64,000 nucleotides of DNA from Kingella negevensis (GCF_030177895.1 NZ_CP123448.1:1364001-1428000); one strand, 5' to 3'; shown: positions 8,342 through 18,498, counted from the stretch's first letter. Numbers and translations: made by a program. The notes: a model not told the origin generated them from the letters alone.

Positions 8342-9763
8342 ATGTCTGACGCAAAATTGAGGCTGGGTTCACTCACAGCTCTGGTTATTGGTTCTATGAT
8401 TGGTGGTGGCATCTTCTCACTACCTCAAAATATGGCGGCTGGCGCAGAAGCTGGCGCAATCTTAATAGGCTGGGTGATTACCGCAATCGGTATGCTTTGC
8501 TTAGCCTTTGTCTTCCAAACTCTCGCAAACAGGAAACCGAATTTAGACGCTGGCGTTTATGCCTATGCCAAAGCAGGTTTCGGCAATTATCTTGGTTTTT
8601 CTTCCGCTTGGGGCTACTGGATTAGTGCATGGATTGGTAACGTAGGTTACTTGGTCTTGCTGTTTGGTACTCTGGGTTACTTCTTCCCTATCTTTGGCGA
8701 AGGGAACACATTTCCCGCTATTATCGCCGCCTCTGCTCTACTTTGGGCAACACACGCATTAGTGTTGCGTGGCATTAAAGAAGCCACTTTTGTGAATACC
8801 ATTATCACAATCGCCAAAGTCGTTCCCCTGATTACTTTTATCGCCATTGCCGTTATCGGCTTCAAAATGGATATTTTCACAACCGACTTTTGGGGGGCTA
8901 AAAACCCTGATTTAGGCAGCGTGATTGACCAAGTCAAAAGCATGATGTTGGTAACAGTGTGGGTATTCATCGGTATTGAAGGTGCGAGCTTGTATTCTGC
9001 ACGGGCTGAAAAACGCAGCGATGTGGGCAAAGCGACTATCTTAGGTTTTGCAGGTGTGTTGGCTTTATTGGTACTGGTAAACGTGTTGTCTGCTGGGATT
9101 ATGACGCAGCCTGAATTAGCTGCTCTGAGAAACCCTTCTACTGCTTATGTGTTAGAAAAAGTGGTTGGTTCTTGGGGTGCAGCGTTTATCTCAATCGGTT
9201 TAGTGGTTTCCCTGTTAGGCGCGTTCCTCTCTTGGGTGCTGTTCTGTAGTGAAACTTTATACGCAGCCTCTAAAGACGGCACGATGCCAGCGTTCTTCCA
9301 CAAAGAAAACAAAAATGGTGTGCCAGCTAACGCACTGTGGATTACCAACGGTTGCATTCAGTTATTCTTGATTATCACCCTCTTCTCAGCAGGGACTTAT
9401 CTGAAACTGATTTTGCTGGCGACTTCCATGATTTTAATTCCGTATCTGTTCTCAGCAGGTTATGCCGCTTTACTCACCGTTCGCAAAGAAACTTATGAAA
9501 ACGGCGACAAAGATTTAACCAAAGACAGCATCGTTGCTTGGGTTGGTACGATTTACGGGATTTGGCTGATTTACGCAGCAGGTTTGGAATACTTCCTGTT
9601 GTCCACTCTTCTCTATGCCCCAGGTACATTCATCTACGTCTGGGCGCGTAAAGAAAACAAAGAAGTAGCATTTACTACAGCTGAAAAAGTGATTGTTGCG
9701 CTGGTGTTTATCGGTGCTATCGCAGCGATTATTGGACTGGCTCAAGGTAAATTGAGTTTATAA
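8342..9763 (+). CDS. arcD: Arginine/ornithine antiporter
   Basis: An inner-membrane exchanger of the APC superfamily that imports arginine in exchange for ornithine, feeding the arginine deiminase pathway. The 473-residue product has about 12 hydrophobic helices. The APC N-terminal signature is LTALVIGSMIGGGIFSLPQN, and VWVFIGIEGASLYSARAEKR lies near 200-220, as in ArcD. A good Shine-Dalgarno (AAGGAG) lies 8 bases before the ATG. It is first of four same-strand genes arcD-arcA-arcB-arcC, with an FNR site upstream. Confidence 0.94.
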   Translation: MSDAKLRLGSLTALVIGSMIGGGIFSLPQNMAAGAEAGAILIGWVITAIGMLCLAFVFQTLANRKPNLDAGVYAYAKAGFGNYLGFSSAWGYWISAWIGNVGYLVLLFGTLGYFFPIFGEGNTFPAIIAASALLWATHALVLRGIKEATFVNTIITIAKVVPLITFIAIAVIGFKMDIFTTDFWGAKNPDLGSVIDQVKSMMLVTVWVFIGIEGASLYSARAEKRSDVGKATILGFAGVLALLVLVNVLSAGIMTQPELAALRNPSTAYVLEKVVGSWGAAFISIGLVVSLLGAFLSWVLFCSETLYAASKDGTMPAFFHKENKNGVPANALWITNGCIQLFLIITLFSAGTYLKLILLATSMILIPYLFSAGYAALLTVRKETYENGDKDLTKDSIVAWVGTIYGIWLIYAAGLEYFLLSTLLYAPGTFIYVWARKENKEVAFTTAEKVIVALVFIGAIAAIIGLAQGKLSL

Positions 9764-9873
9764 AGAAAGTTTGAAGTTTAAGTATGTTTTCCAAATACAG
9801 GTATTTATAAAACGCTTTCACGTTGTGAGGTATTTTCAGGCAGCCTGAAAGCAATCACTCAAGGAGTTTTATC

Positions 9874-11118
9874 ATGTCTCAATTAGGTGTTCATTCAGAA
9901 GCAGGCAAATTACGCACAGTAATGGTTTGTGAACCTGGTTTGGCGCACGAGCGTCTGACCCCTGATAACTGTGATGGTTTGCTGTTTGATGATGTTTTAT
10001 GGGTAGAACGCGCACAAGAAGACCACCGCGATTTTGCCAAAAAAATGCGCGAGCGCGGCATTGAAGTGTTAGAAATGCACCAAATGCTAGCTGAAACCGT
10101 ACAAAACAAAGAAGCCCTCAAATGGATTCTCGACCGCAAATTCAGCCCAACCATGATTGCCCAACCCATTATTGGCGAACTACGCTCATGGTTTGAGGGC
10201 TTAAGCGCACAAGAGCAAGCACGCTACTTAATCGGCGGTGTCAGCACCTTAGACTTAACTCCAGAAAACTTCTCACAAGACGTGATTGACTTAGCAAGGG
10301 CAGCAGAAGGCGATTTAGGTTTCGTCTTCCCACCATTGCCAAACACCCAATTCACACGTGACAACTCAAGCTGGATTTACGGTGGCGTAACACTCAACCC
10401 AATGTACTGGCCAGCCCGTCGCCAAGAAACCTTGCTGACCGCAGCTATTTACAAATTTCACCAACGCTTTGCAGGACAAGTCAAAGTATGGTTTGGCGAC
10501 CCAGATGCCAACTTCGGCAATGAATTCTTGGAAGGCGGCGACGTGTTCCCAATCGGCAAAGGCATTGTATTGGTCGGTATGGGTGAACGCAGCTCACTGC
10601 ACGCCATCACCCAATTAGCGCAAAACTTGTTTAAAGAAAAAGCCGCAGAACGCGTCATCGTAGCCGCTATGCCAAAAACACGTTCAGCCATGCACTTAGA
10701 CACCATCTTCACTTTCTGCGACCGCGATTTGGTAAACATCTTCCCAAAAATGGTAGACCAAATTATCCCATTCACTTTGCGTCCAGACGAAAGCAAACCA
10801 AACGGCTTAGACATTCGCAAAGAAAGCAAACATTTTGTGGACGTGGTTGCTGAAGCCCTCGGTGTTGGCAAATTGCGCACCGTAGAAACAGGGGGCAACA
10901 GCTACTCAGCCGACCGCGAACAATGGGACGATGCAAACAACGTATTCGCATTAGAACCAGGTGTAGTCATCGGTTACGACCGCAATAAATTAACCAACCA
11001 AAAACTGCGCGATGCAGGCGTAGAAGTCGTGTCCATCAGCTCATCTGAATTAGGACGCGGTCGCGGCGGCGGTCGTTGCATGACTTGCCCAATCGTTCGC
11101 GACCCGATTGATTATTAA
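9874..11118 (+). CDS. arcA: Arginine deiminase
   Basis: Converts arginine to citrulline and ammonia in the cytoplasm. The 414-residue product begins GVHSEAGKLRTVMVCEPGLA, the typical start. It has FTRDNSSWIYGG near 164, EGGDVFPIGKG near 222 and HLDTIFTFCD near 274. The catalytic cysteine lies in GRGRGGGRCMTCPI near 404. A strong Shine-Dalgarno AAGGAG precedes the ATG. It follows arcD by 110 bases, including one uptake sequence. Confidence 0.97.
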   Translation: MSQLGVHSEAGKLRTVMVCEPGLAHERLTPDNCDGLLFDDVLWVERAQEDHRDFAKKMRERGIEVLEMHQMLAETVQNKEALKWILDRKFSPTMIAQPIIGELRSWFEGLSAQEQARYLIGGVSTLDLTPENFSQDVIDLARAAEGDLGFVFPPLPNTQFTRDNSSWIYGGVTLNPMYWPARRQETLLTAAIYKFHQRFAGQVKVWFGDPDANFGNEFLEGGDVFPIGKGIVLVGMGERSSLHAITQLAQNLFKEKAAERVIVAAMPKTRSAMHLDTIFTFCDRDLVNIFPKMVDQIIPFTLRPDESKPNGLDIRKESKHFVDVVAEALGVGKLRTVETGGNSYSADREQWDDANNVFALEPGVVIGYDRNKLTNQKLRDAGVEVVSISSSELGRGRGGGRCMTCPIVRDPIDY

Positions 11119-11127
11119 TGATTAGCC

Positions 11128-11179
11128 GTAGGTTGGATTCTTGAATCCAACATTCCACAGAAACAGGTATCCAACCTAC
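11128..11179. repeat. GTAGGTTGG palindromic repeat between arcA and arcB
   Basis: GTAGGTTGGATTCTTGAATC followed by CAAC, and a second inverted end ATCCAACCTAC at 11169-11179. It lies in the transcribed spacer of the arc operon and could form stem-loops that affect relative expression of the genes. Confidence 0.65.
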
Positions 11180-11287
11180 ATTTTTCCATTTTCAGCAATA
11201 TTTTGTAGTACAGAAGTAAAAGACCTTCAGGCAGCCTGAAAAATCTCAGCCTGAAAAACACATTCATTCTTTTCAAGGAGTATTACC

Positions 11288-12298
11288 ATGTCATTCAATT
11301 TGAACAACCGCCATCTGTTGAGCTTAACCAACCACACAGAAAAAGAAATCCGCTTCTTGCTGGATTTGGCACGCGATTTGAAACGCGCAAAATACGCAGG
11401 CACAGAACAACAAACCTTGCGCGGCAAAAACATTGCTCTGATTTTTGAAAAAACTTCTACCCGTACACGCTGCGCATTTGAAGTCGCCGCTTACGACCAA
11501 GGCGCAAACGTAACCTACATCGACCCAACATCATCACAAATCGGCCACAAAGAAAGCATGAAAGACACCGCACGCGTGTTAGGTCGCATGTACGACGCAA
11601 TCGAATATCGCGGCTTCAAACAATCCGTGGTTGAAGAATTAGCAGAATACGCAGGCGTACCAGTATTCAACGGCTTGACCGACGAATGGCACCCAACCCA
11701 AATGTTGGCAGACGTTTTGACCATGATTGAACACAGCGACAAACCATTGAGCCAAATCAGCTATGTTTACTTGGGCGACGCACGCAACAACGTAGCCAAC
11801 TCATTGTTGATGATTGGTGCTAAATTGGGCATGGACGTACGCATTGCCGCACCAAAAGATTTGCAACCAACTGCCGAATTGCAAGCACGTTGCGCAGAAT
11901 GGGCAAAAGAATCAGGCGCACGCGTATTGGTAACTGACGATGTGGACGCAGCCGTTAAAGGCGTGGACTACGTTCATACAGACGTTTGGGTATCAATGGG
12001 CGAACCAATCGAAGCATGGGGTCAACGCATCGACAAATTGTTGCCATACCAAGTAAACGCTAAATTGATTGAACGCACAGGCAATCCAAAAGTGAAATTC
12101 TTGCACTGTTTGCCAGCATTCCACAACAGCGAAACCAAAGTCGGCAAACAAATCGCCGAACAATATCCACACTTGGCAAACGGTATTGAAGTAACAGAAG
12201 ACGTGTTTGAATCTCCACGCAATGTGGCATTCGACCAAGCTGAAAACCGTATGCACACCATTAAAGCCGTAATGGTTGCTTCGTTGTCAGGTTTGTAA
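11288..12298 (+). CDS. arcB: Ornithine carbamoyltransferase (catabolic, arc operon)
   Basis: Acts on citrulline plus phosphate to give ornithine and carbamoyl phosphate in the deiminase pathway. It could equally serve biosynthesis, in which case argF would be the name. The 336-residue product shows the carbamoyl-phosphate motif [12 protein letters not shown] near 56, [14 protein letters not shown] near 138, [14 protein letters not shown] near 160, and the ornithine/catalytic motif HCLPAFHN near 273. A strong AAGGAG Shine-Dalgarno is present. The assignment as ArcB rests on operon position, since sequence alone does not separate ArcB from ArgF. Confidence 0.93.
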   Translation: MSFNLNNRHLLSLTNHTEKEIRFLLDLARDLKRAKYAGTEQQTLRGKNIALIFEKTSTRTRCAFEVAAYDQGANVTYIDPTSSQIGHKESMKDTARVLGRMYDAIEYRGFKQSVVEELAEYAGVPVFNGLTDEWHPTQMLADVLTMIEHSDKPLSQISYVYLGDARNNVANSLLMIGAKLGMDVRIAAPKDLQPTAELQARCAEWAKESGARVLVTDDVDAAVKGVDYVHTDVWVSMGEPIEAWGQRIDKLLPYQVNAKLIERTGNPKVKFLHCLPAFHNSETKVGKQIAEQYPHLANGIEVTEDVFESPRNVAFDQAENRMHTIKAVMVASLSGL

Positions 12299-12311
12299 TC
12301 TACAAAACCCC

Positions 12312-12335
12312 GTAGGATGGGCTTCAGCCCATCAC
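12312..12335. repeat. Short GTAGGATGGGC palindromic repeat after arcB
   Basis: GATGGGCTTCAGCCCATC is a compact stem-loop of the same broad intergenic repeat type. Two uptake sequences follow before arcC. Confidence 0.5.
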
Positions 12336-12452
12336 AAACCGCAACCCGTTTTCAGGCTGCCTGAAAATATAGGCAGCCTGAAACATCAAAATTCAATTTT
12401 GACTGCCTCACTTTTTCAGGCAGCCTGAAAACTATTTTCGGGAGATTATATT

Positions 12453-13394
12453 ATGCGTATTGTTATTGCATTAGGTGGTAACGCCCTGTTGCGCCGCGGT
12501 CAGCCAATGACTGCCGACAACCAACGTGAGAATGTTCGCATTGCAGCCGAACAAATCGCCAAAGTTCACAAAGGCAACGAATTAGTGATTGCACACGGTA
12601 ACGGCCCACAAGTGGGTTTGCTCGCATTGCAAGGCGCGGCTTATCATCAACAAGACAGCAAAGTGGAAACCTATCCATTGGACGTTTTAGGTGCAGAAAC
12701 CCAAGGCATGATTGGTTACATGATTGAACAAGAAATGGGCAATGTGTTACCAAAAGACGTTCCATTTGCCACTTTGCTCACTCAAGTTGAAGTAGACAAA
12801 GCTGACCCAGCATTCCAAAACCCAACTAAATTCGTAGGTCCTGTTTACGAAAAAGCAGAAGCAGAACGCTTGGCAGCCGAAAAAGGCTGGGCAATCAAAG
12901 CCGATGGCGACAAATTCCGTCGCGTTGTACCAAGCCCATTGCCAAAACGCATTTTTGAATTGAACCCAATCAAATGGATTTTGGAAAAAGGCGCAGTGGT
13001 TTGCTGTGCTGGCGGTGGCGGTATCCCAACTTACTTTGAAAGCGAAGGTAAGTTGAGTGGTATTGAAGCTGTGATTGACAAAGACTTGTGCTCATCATTG
13101 TTGGCGCGTGAATTGGACGCTGATATGTTGGTGATTGCGACTGACGTGGACGCAACCTACACCAACTGGGGCAAAGAAGACCAAAAAGCGATTTTTGAAG
13201 CGCACCCACAAGCCTTCCGCGATTTGAACTTCCCTGCTGGTTCTATGGGACCAAAAGTAGATGCAGCTTGCGAATTTGCTGAAAAAACAGGCAAAGTAGC
13301 GGTAATCGGTGCTTTGGCTGATATTGAAGCGATTGTGGCTGGCAAAGCGGGTACACGCATTAGCACTCAATTCAAAGACATCACTTATCGTTAA
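12453..13394 (+). CDS. arcC: Carbamate kinase
   Basis: Transfers phosphate from carbamoyl phosphate to ADP, the ATP-yielding last step of arginine fermentation. The 313-residue product has [11 protein letters not shown] at the N-terminus, [14 protein letters not shown] near 49, [10 protein letters not shown] near 186, [12 protein letters not shown] near 207 and [11 protein letters not shown] near 266, all typical. A GGGAG Shine-Dalgarno lies before the ATG. It is the last gene of the operon and is followed by a DUS terminator. Confidence 0.97.
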   Translation: MRIVIALGGNALLRRGQPMTADNQRENVRIAAEQIAKVHKGNELVIAHGNGPQVGLLALQGAAYHQQDSKVETYPLDVLGAETQGMIGYMIEQEMGNVLPKDVPFATLLTQVEVDKADPAFQNPTKFVGPVYEKAEAERLAAEKGWAIKADGDKFRRVVPSPLPKRIFELNPIKWILEKGAVVCCAGGGGIPTYFESEGKLSGIEAVIDKDLCSSLLARELDADMLVIATDVDATYTNWGKEDQKAIFEAHPQAFRDLNFPAGSMGPKVDAACEFAEKTGKVAVIGALADIEAIVAGKAGTRISTQFKDITYR

Positions 13395-13412
13395 AAGATT
13401 GACATGGTAGTA

Positions 13413-13456
13413 AAAAAAAAGCAGCCTGAAAGCTATTTTTCAGGCTGCTTTTTTTG
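13413..13456 (+). terminator. Terminator of the arc operon
   Basis: Inverted AAAAAAAGCAGCCTGAAA arms with a short loop and T7 close the arcDABC unit. Confidence 0.85.
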
Positions 13457-13524
13457 ACTTTATTAAAGCAATATAAAACTGAGTATAAATTCAAAAATAA
13501 CATTTTTTCTATTAACTTATACAT

Positions 13525-13989
13525 TATAGTTAATTAAAATAAAAATAGGACAGTAACGCATCTGTGAAATTATCATAACTAGGCAAAATTGAACGCATAT
13601 ATTTCTTAATATTTGCCCATGTTTTTTCTATTGGATTTCATTCAGGCGAATAAGGTGCAAGCGGGAGCAACTAAAAATTTCAGCCATTTCATAGAGATAA
13701 GCATCAGGATTTTGTTCAATATATTGTTTGAGTGCTTGCGTATCCCATTTAGTGGCATTTTGCCCTTTGACTTGATGTTTCAGGCTATCTGTTTATTCTT
13801 CTATTCTTCTAATTTAATCCAAAGGTAAAGCGTATTTCTTGAGATACCATAGGTTTTGGCAACTTTACTTGCATTGTTACATTGCTTGTAACAATTTAAT
13901 GCTTTTTCTCGTAAATCAATTGAATACGCCATTTTATGCACCTTAAAGATAAAATTAGAAGTGTACTATTTTATTTTGAATTTACTATA
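13525..13989 (-). mobile_element. Internally deleted IS630-type element, copy 1
   Basis: A 465-bp unit with terminal inverted repeats (TATAGTTAATTAAAATAAAA and TATAGTAAATTCAAAATAAA) and TA ends, as expected for the IS630/Tc1 group. On the minus strand it encodes the transposase N-terminus (from 13932) fused to the far C-terminus. The middle of the gene, including most of the catalytic core, is missing. The deletion junction is the same as in the copy at 18042-18498. The first frame is further damaged here. The element is non-autonomous. Confidence 0.85.
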
Positions 13990-14159
13990 CTACAATTTTT
14001 TTAAAGCAGTTATTCAGTGTTTGCGATAGATTAAACTTTGCTTAATTATTGTGCAAGTTTAAAAAACAACGGTGCTACAATGCGCCCGCATTATGGCTAA
14101 TTAGTCAAAAGAATTCTCATCACAGCCTGAAACCTTGAATTATTTTGGGAGAAATAAAA

Positions 14160-14976
14160 ATGAAAAAACAATGCTTGTCATTATTGGTCGCAGCCGCATT
14201 TGCGTTGGCAGCTTGTGGCGATAACACTGCGAAAACAGAAGCTACACCAGCCAAACCTGCCGCAACTCAAACCGCAGAAACCACCAACAACAATCCTAAT
14301 TTGAAAACCTATGTGGTTGGTTCAGAACTGGGTTACTTGCCATTTGAATTTATGAACGACAAAGGCCAAGCCGACGGTTTTGAAATTGAATTGCTGACAG
14401 AAATCGCCAAAATGGGCGGTTTTAATGTGCAATTTGTAAACTCACCACGTAGCGCAGTAACCAGCACATTAAACGACGGCAGCCGCCAAATCTGGGCATC
14501 AGCCATCGCCGTGAGCCCTGCTCGTTTGGCAGAAGTGGACATGAGCGAGCCATTTATGGATTTTGAATCTGCCGTTGCCGTAGCAGACCGCCCTGAAAAC
14601 AGCAACGTGAATGCGTTGAATGATTTAGCAGGCAAAAAAATCGCGTTCAACAAAGCCAGTGTGAGCAACACCGAATTGGTTGCTGCTTTGCGTGCGACTG
14701 CTGTTCCAGAAAATTCGTTTTTCTTGGCGTTGAAATCACTGCGTTCAGGCAGAGCCGATGCTATAGTGGGCGATACTCGCGTCTTCCAATACTACAAAAA
14801 TCATCAAAACGATAAAGTGCGCATCATTTCATTGGGCAAAGGCCCACAACCTTTGGCATTTGCAGTGAAAAAAAGGCAATACGGAATTGTTGAACAAAAT
14901 CAATTCAGGTATCGCCAAAATGAAAGCGGACGGTTCTTTGGATAAATTGATTGCGAAATGGTTTGGCGGCGAATAA
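14160..14976 (+). pseudogene. Amino-acid ABC transporter substrate-binding lipoprotein, frameshifted
   Basis: The signal peptide and lipobox LLVAAAFALAAC precede a family 3 solute-binding fold (VGSELGYLPFEFMNDKGQADGF, then DGFEIELLTEIAKMGGFN). The frame breaks at a run of seven A (14868-14874). Removing one A restores AVKKGNTELLNKINSGIAKM and the normal end FGGE at 14976. As read, the product ends early at 14945 with about 20 wrong residues. Mutation, phase variation at the A-run and sequence error are all possible. It stands alone without permease or ATPase genes. Its place beside the arc operon suggests an arginine or related amino-acid ligand, which is inference. Confidence 0.82.
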
Positions 14977-15029
14977 AGCATAAGCCAGAAATTTTCAGGC
15001 TGCGTTTGATTGAATACAGCCTGAAATCT

Positions 15030-16397
15030 TTATTTCTTCGCAGGTTTTTCAGGGCGTACCCAACCTTCAATGGTTACCTGTTTCGCACGAGCAACCACCA
15101 ATTTACCGTCTTCACAGTTTTTGGTAATCACACTGCCCGCGCCAGTGGTTACTTTATTGCCTACCGTAACAGGCGCAACCAAACTGGTATGCGAACCAAT
15201 ACGCACCTCATCGCCAATCACGGTTTTGTGCTTGTTCACACCGTCATAATTGCACGTGATTGTGCCAGCACCGATATTGGTTTTTGTACCAATCGTCGTG
15301 TCGCCCAAATAAGTTAAGTGGTTTGCCTTGCTGCCTTTACCAATTGTGCTGTTTTTCACCTCCACAAAGTTACCAATATGCACCTCGTCCGCCAAAACAG
15401 CATTCGGACGCAAACGCGCAAATGGACCAATCTGCGCATTTTCACCAATCACGCAATCTTCCAAATGGCTAAACGGCGCAATCACCGTACCAGCCGCAAT
15501 CTTCGCGTTTTTGATGACGCAGTTCGCGCCGATGCGCACATCATCGCCCAGCTCAACTTCGCCTTCCAAAATACAGTTCGCATCAATAATCACATCTTGA
15601 CCGTGTTTCAGGCTGCCACGCAAATGGAAACTGGAACTGTCCAGCAACGTAACGCCAGCCAACATCACTTCAGCCGCACGATGATTGCGGTAGATGTTCG
15701 CCAATTCGCCGAGCTGCAACTTATTGTTCACACCAGCCGCCAAATAATGCGCAGAAACAGGGTGTGGTGTTACGGCAACATTATCACGCACCGCCAAGCC
15801 AACCACGTCTGTCAAATAATATTCGCCTTGCGCATTGTTGCTTTGCAAAGCGTTCAACCAGTTGGCTAAATGCGCGTTTGGCAACACAAAAATGCCTGTA
15901 TTCACTTCATTAATGGTTTTTTGTTCAGCGTTTGCATCTTTTTCTTCCACAATCGCGGTAACTTGATTTTGCGCGTTGCGGATAATGCGACCGTAGCCCG
16001 TTGGGTTGCCCATGATATCGGTCAGAATGCCTACGCCTTCGCCTGCTTGCGCCAACAGGTTCGTGAGGTTTTCTTTGTTGATGAGGGGAACATCGCCATA
16101 CAACACCAGCGTTTTGCCGTTTTGCGGAATGTGTGGCAACGCCATTTTTACGGCGTGTCCTGTGCCGAGCTGCTCGGTTTGTTCTACCCAGTTCACTTGT
16201 TTGTGCGACAGTTGTTGCAACACCAAATCTTTGCCGTGTCCAATCACGACGTTGATGCTTTCAGGCTGCAAGGTTGCCGCCGTGTCAATGACGTGTTCCA
16301 GCATGGATTTGCCACCAATTTGGTGCAGGACTTTGGGGAGTTTGGAATACATGCGCGTGCCTTTGCCAGCCGCGAGAATGATAATGTGTAGAGACAT
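15030..16397 (-). CDS. glmU: Bifunctional UDP-N-acetylglucosamine pyrophosphorylase / glucosamine-1-phosphate N-acetyltransferase
   Basis: Makes UDP-GlcNAc for peptidoglycan and lipid A in two steps. The 455-residue product has the uridyltransferase domain at the N-terminus (ILAAGKGTRMYSKLPKVLHQ, then LYGDVPLI near 100). A left-handed beta-helix acetyltransferase domain from about 250 shows hexapeptide repeats (VIDANCILEGEVELGDDVRI) and the catalytic region KANHLTYLGDTTIG. Length is typical. It reads towards the SBP pseudogene. The small lipoprotein gene lies upstream on the same strand. Confidence 0.97.
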   Translation of the reverse strand: MSLHIIILAAGKGTRMYSKLPKVLHQIGGKSMLEHVIDTAATLQPESINVVIGHGKDLVLQQLSHKQVNWVEQTEQLGTGHAVKMALPHIPQNGKTLVLYGDVPLINKENLTNLLAQAGEGVGILTDIMGNPTGYGRIIRNAQNQVTAIVEEKDANAEQKTINEVNTGIFVLPNAHLANWLNALQSNNAQGEYYLTDVVGLAVRDNVAVTPHPVSAHYLAAGVNNKLQLGELANIYRNHRAAEVMLAGVTLLDSSSFHLRGSLKHGQDVIIDANCILEGEVELGDDVRIGANCVIKNAKIAAGTVIAPFSHLEDCVIGENAQIGPFARLRPNAVLADEVHIGNFVEVKNSTIGKGSKANHLTYLGDTTIGTKTNIGAGTITCNYDGVNKHKTVIGDEVRIGSHTSLVAPVTVGNKVTTGAGSVITKNCEDGKLVVARAKQVTIEGWVRPEKPAKK

Positions 16398-16468
16398 TTT
16401 TGAGGATTTCCTTGAGGGTTATTTTTGGGGTTTCAGGCTGCGTTTTTTATCAGAATGCAGCCTGAAAA

Positions 16469-16684
16469 TTATTCTGCGTCCTTGTTTGGCAAAATAGCGT
16501 GAGGTTGCGGACGGTTTTCATGGTAATGCGTGTTTTGGGACGCTGCGCCGTTGGTGTAATAAATACCTGTACCGTTTGGATAGCGTTGGCGAAAGTGTGT
16601 GCTGCCGTCTTCGATTTGGTAGGTTTCCCATGTGCAAGCGGATAGGGCAAGCGCGGCGAGTAGGCTGATGAATAAGGGTTTCAT
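16469..16684 (-). CDS. Small predicted lipoprotein
   Basis: 71 residues with a clear lipoprotein signal (MKPLFISLLAALALSAC), so Cys17 is the likely lipidation site. The short polar tail contains YQIEDGSTHFRQRYPNGTG and repeated His/Asn. No function is recognisable. It lies between waaA and glmU on the same strand. Confidence 0.7.
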   Translation of the reverse strand: MKPLFISLLAALALSACTWETYQIEDGSTHFRQRYPNGTGIYYTNGAASQNTHYHENRPQPHAILPNKDAE

Positions 16685-16739
16685 GGTGTGCGTCCTGAAA
16701 ATGTGTGGAAAGTGGAATTATAGCGCGGTTTCAGTGTTT

Positions 16740-18002
16740 TCAGGCTGCCTGAATATGCGCGGCGATAATCTCCGCCATGCGCTCACTCGCCCCTTGATGC
16801 TGCGCGACAAACTGCGTGGCGTGTTGAGCAAAGTCGGCATATTGCTGCGGATTGCCAATCCATTGCGACACGGTTTGCACCAACTCTTCTGCGCTGTTCA
16901 CTTGCACGGCTGCGCCTGCAGCTAATGCGCCTTCACACGCAGCCTGAAAATTGTAAACGGATTGCCCGAACAATACGGGTTTGCCGCAAGCCATTGGTTC
17001 GATGATGTTTTGACAACCTGTGTCTATCAAACTGCCACCCACAAAGGCAATATCCGCCGCTTGGTAATACGCAAACATTTCACCCATGCTGTCGCCAATC
17101 CAGACTTGGGTTTCAGGCTGCAAGGGTTGGTTGTCGCTGCGTTTTTGGGCGCGGAAACCGAGTTGCACGGCACAATCAAACGCAGCCTGAAAACGCTCTG
17201 GGTGGCGCGGCACAATCACTAACAGGGCATTTTGTGGGACGTTTTGCCATGCGCGTAAAATCAGTTCGGTTTCGTCCACGCCGTTTTTTTCGCGTGTGCT
17301 GGCGGCTAGGAATATGGGGCGTTCGCCAATTCGCTGCCTGAAAGTCTGCGCGAGTGTTTGGACGTGTTCGGGCGGCGTGATGTCGTATTTGGTGTTACCG
17401 CAAACTTGTACGTTTGCTGCGCCAATTTGGGCGAGCCGCTCTGCGTCTGCTGGGGTTTGTGCTAGGCAGCCTGAAAGTGTGGCTAGAGCTGGTTGCACTA
17501 GGCTTTGTGCTTTTTGATAGCCTTGCGCGGATTTTTGGGATAGTCGTGCATTGGCAAGAAATAGGGGGACGTGGGCTTGGTTGGCAGCCTGAAAAAGGTT
17601 CGCCCAAATTTCGGTTTCCATGATGATGCCTGCGATGGGTTGGTGTTCGCGCATGAATTGCTGTACCCAGTCGCGGCGGTCATAGGGCAAATAGCGGCAT
17701 TGGGCTTGTGGGTAGAGTTGCTCTGCAGTGGCGCGTCCTGTGGGGGTCATTTGTGTGAGCAACAGAGGGGCGTTGGGAAAGCGTTCTTGCAGCGCGGCAA
17801 TGAGGGGTTGCGCAGCGCGTGTTTCGCCGACTGATACGGTGTGCAGCCAAATGGGGCGTTGGACGGGATTGAGGTATGCGCTGCCGAAGCGTTCGTCCCA
17901 GTGTTTGAGATAGTCGGGATTTTTTTGAGCGCGTTTGCGCAGATAGTGTTTGATGATTGGGGGGGCGATGTGCCACAGGGCGTTATATAAGGTGGTGAGC
18001 AT
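16740..18002 (-). CDS. waaA: 3-deoxy-D-manno-octulosonic acid transferase
   Basis: Transfers Kdo from CMP-Kdo to lipid IVA at the inner membrane, an essential lipopolysaccharide step. The 420-residue GT-B protein has an N-terminal membrane-proximal segment and the motifs WLHTVSVGETRAAQPLI near 53 (with the catalytic Glu of SVGE), MTPTGRATAEQL near 84, IIMETEIWANLF near 125, and AFVGGSLIDTGCQNIIEPMA near 316. Length is normal. Many uptake-sequence cores interrupt the gene as AAQ/FQAA-type codons. Confidence 0.95.
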   Translation of the reverse strand: MLTTLYNALWHIAPPIIKHYLRKRAQKNPDYLKHWDERFGSAYLNPVQRPIWLHTVSVGETRAAQPLIAALQERFPNAPLLLTQMTPTGRATAEQLYPQAQCRYLPYDRRDWVQQFMREHQPIAGIIMETEIWANLFQAANQAHVPLFLANARLSQKSAQGYQKAQSLVQPALATLSGCLAQTPADAERLAQIGAANVQVCGNTKYDITPPEHVQTLAQTFRQRIGERPIFLAASTREKNGVDETELILRAWQNVPQNALLVIVPRHPERFQAAFDCAVQLGFRAQKRSDNQPLQPETQVWIGDSMGEMFAYYQAADIAFVGGSLIDTGCQNIIEPMACGKPVLFGQSVYNFQAACEGALAAGAAVQVNSAEELVQTVSQWIGNPQQYADFAQHATQFVAQHQGASERMAEIIAAHIQAA

Positions 18003-18041
18003 AGTTTCAGGCTGCTTAAAAAATTGAAATTATACCGTTTA

Positions 18042-18498
18042 TATAGCAAATTCAAAATAAAATAGTACACTTCTAATTTTATCTTTAAGGTGCATAAAAT
18101 GGCGTATTCAATTGATTTACGAGAAAAAGCATTAAATTGTTACAAGCAATGTAACAATGCAAGTAAAGTTGCCAAAACCTATGGTATCTCAAGAAATACG
18201 CTTTACCTTTGGATTAAATTAGAAGAACAAACAGGTAGCCTGAAACATCAAGTCAAAGGGCAAAATGCCACTAAATTGGATACGCAAGCACTCAAACAAT
18301 ATATTGAACAAAATCCTGATGCTTATCTCTATGAAATGGCTGAAATGTTTAGTTACTCCCGCTTGCACCTTATTCGCCTGAATTAAATCCAATAGAAAAA
18401 ACATGGGCAAATATTAAGAAATATATGCGTTCAATTTTGCCTAGTTATGATAATTTCACAGATGTGTTACTGTCCTATTTCTATTTCAATTAAATATA
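18042..18498 (+). mobile_element. Internally deleted IS630-type element, copy 2
   Basis: A 457-bp unit with ends TATAGCAAATTCAAAATAAA and an inverse AATTAAATATA. Reading from 18099, MAYSIDLREKALNCYKQCNN and a helix-turn-helix (ASKVAKTYGISRNTLYLWIK) match the N-terminus of IS630-family transposases. After FSYS the sequence jumps to the C-terminal PYSPELNPIEKTWANIKKYM in another frame. The central DDE region is absent. The junction is identical to copy 1 (13525-13989), and the two copies are in opposite orientation. Confidence 0.87.

Noticed and set aside
13613..13828. 71-residue plus-strand frame
   Set aside because: It is the antisense of the deleted IS630-type transposase; a similar antisense frame exists in the inverted copy at 18219-18410.
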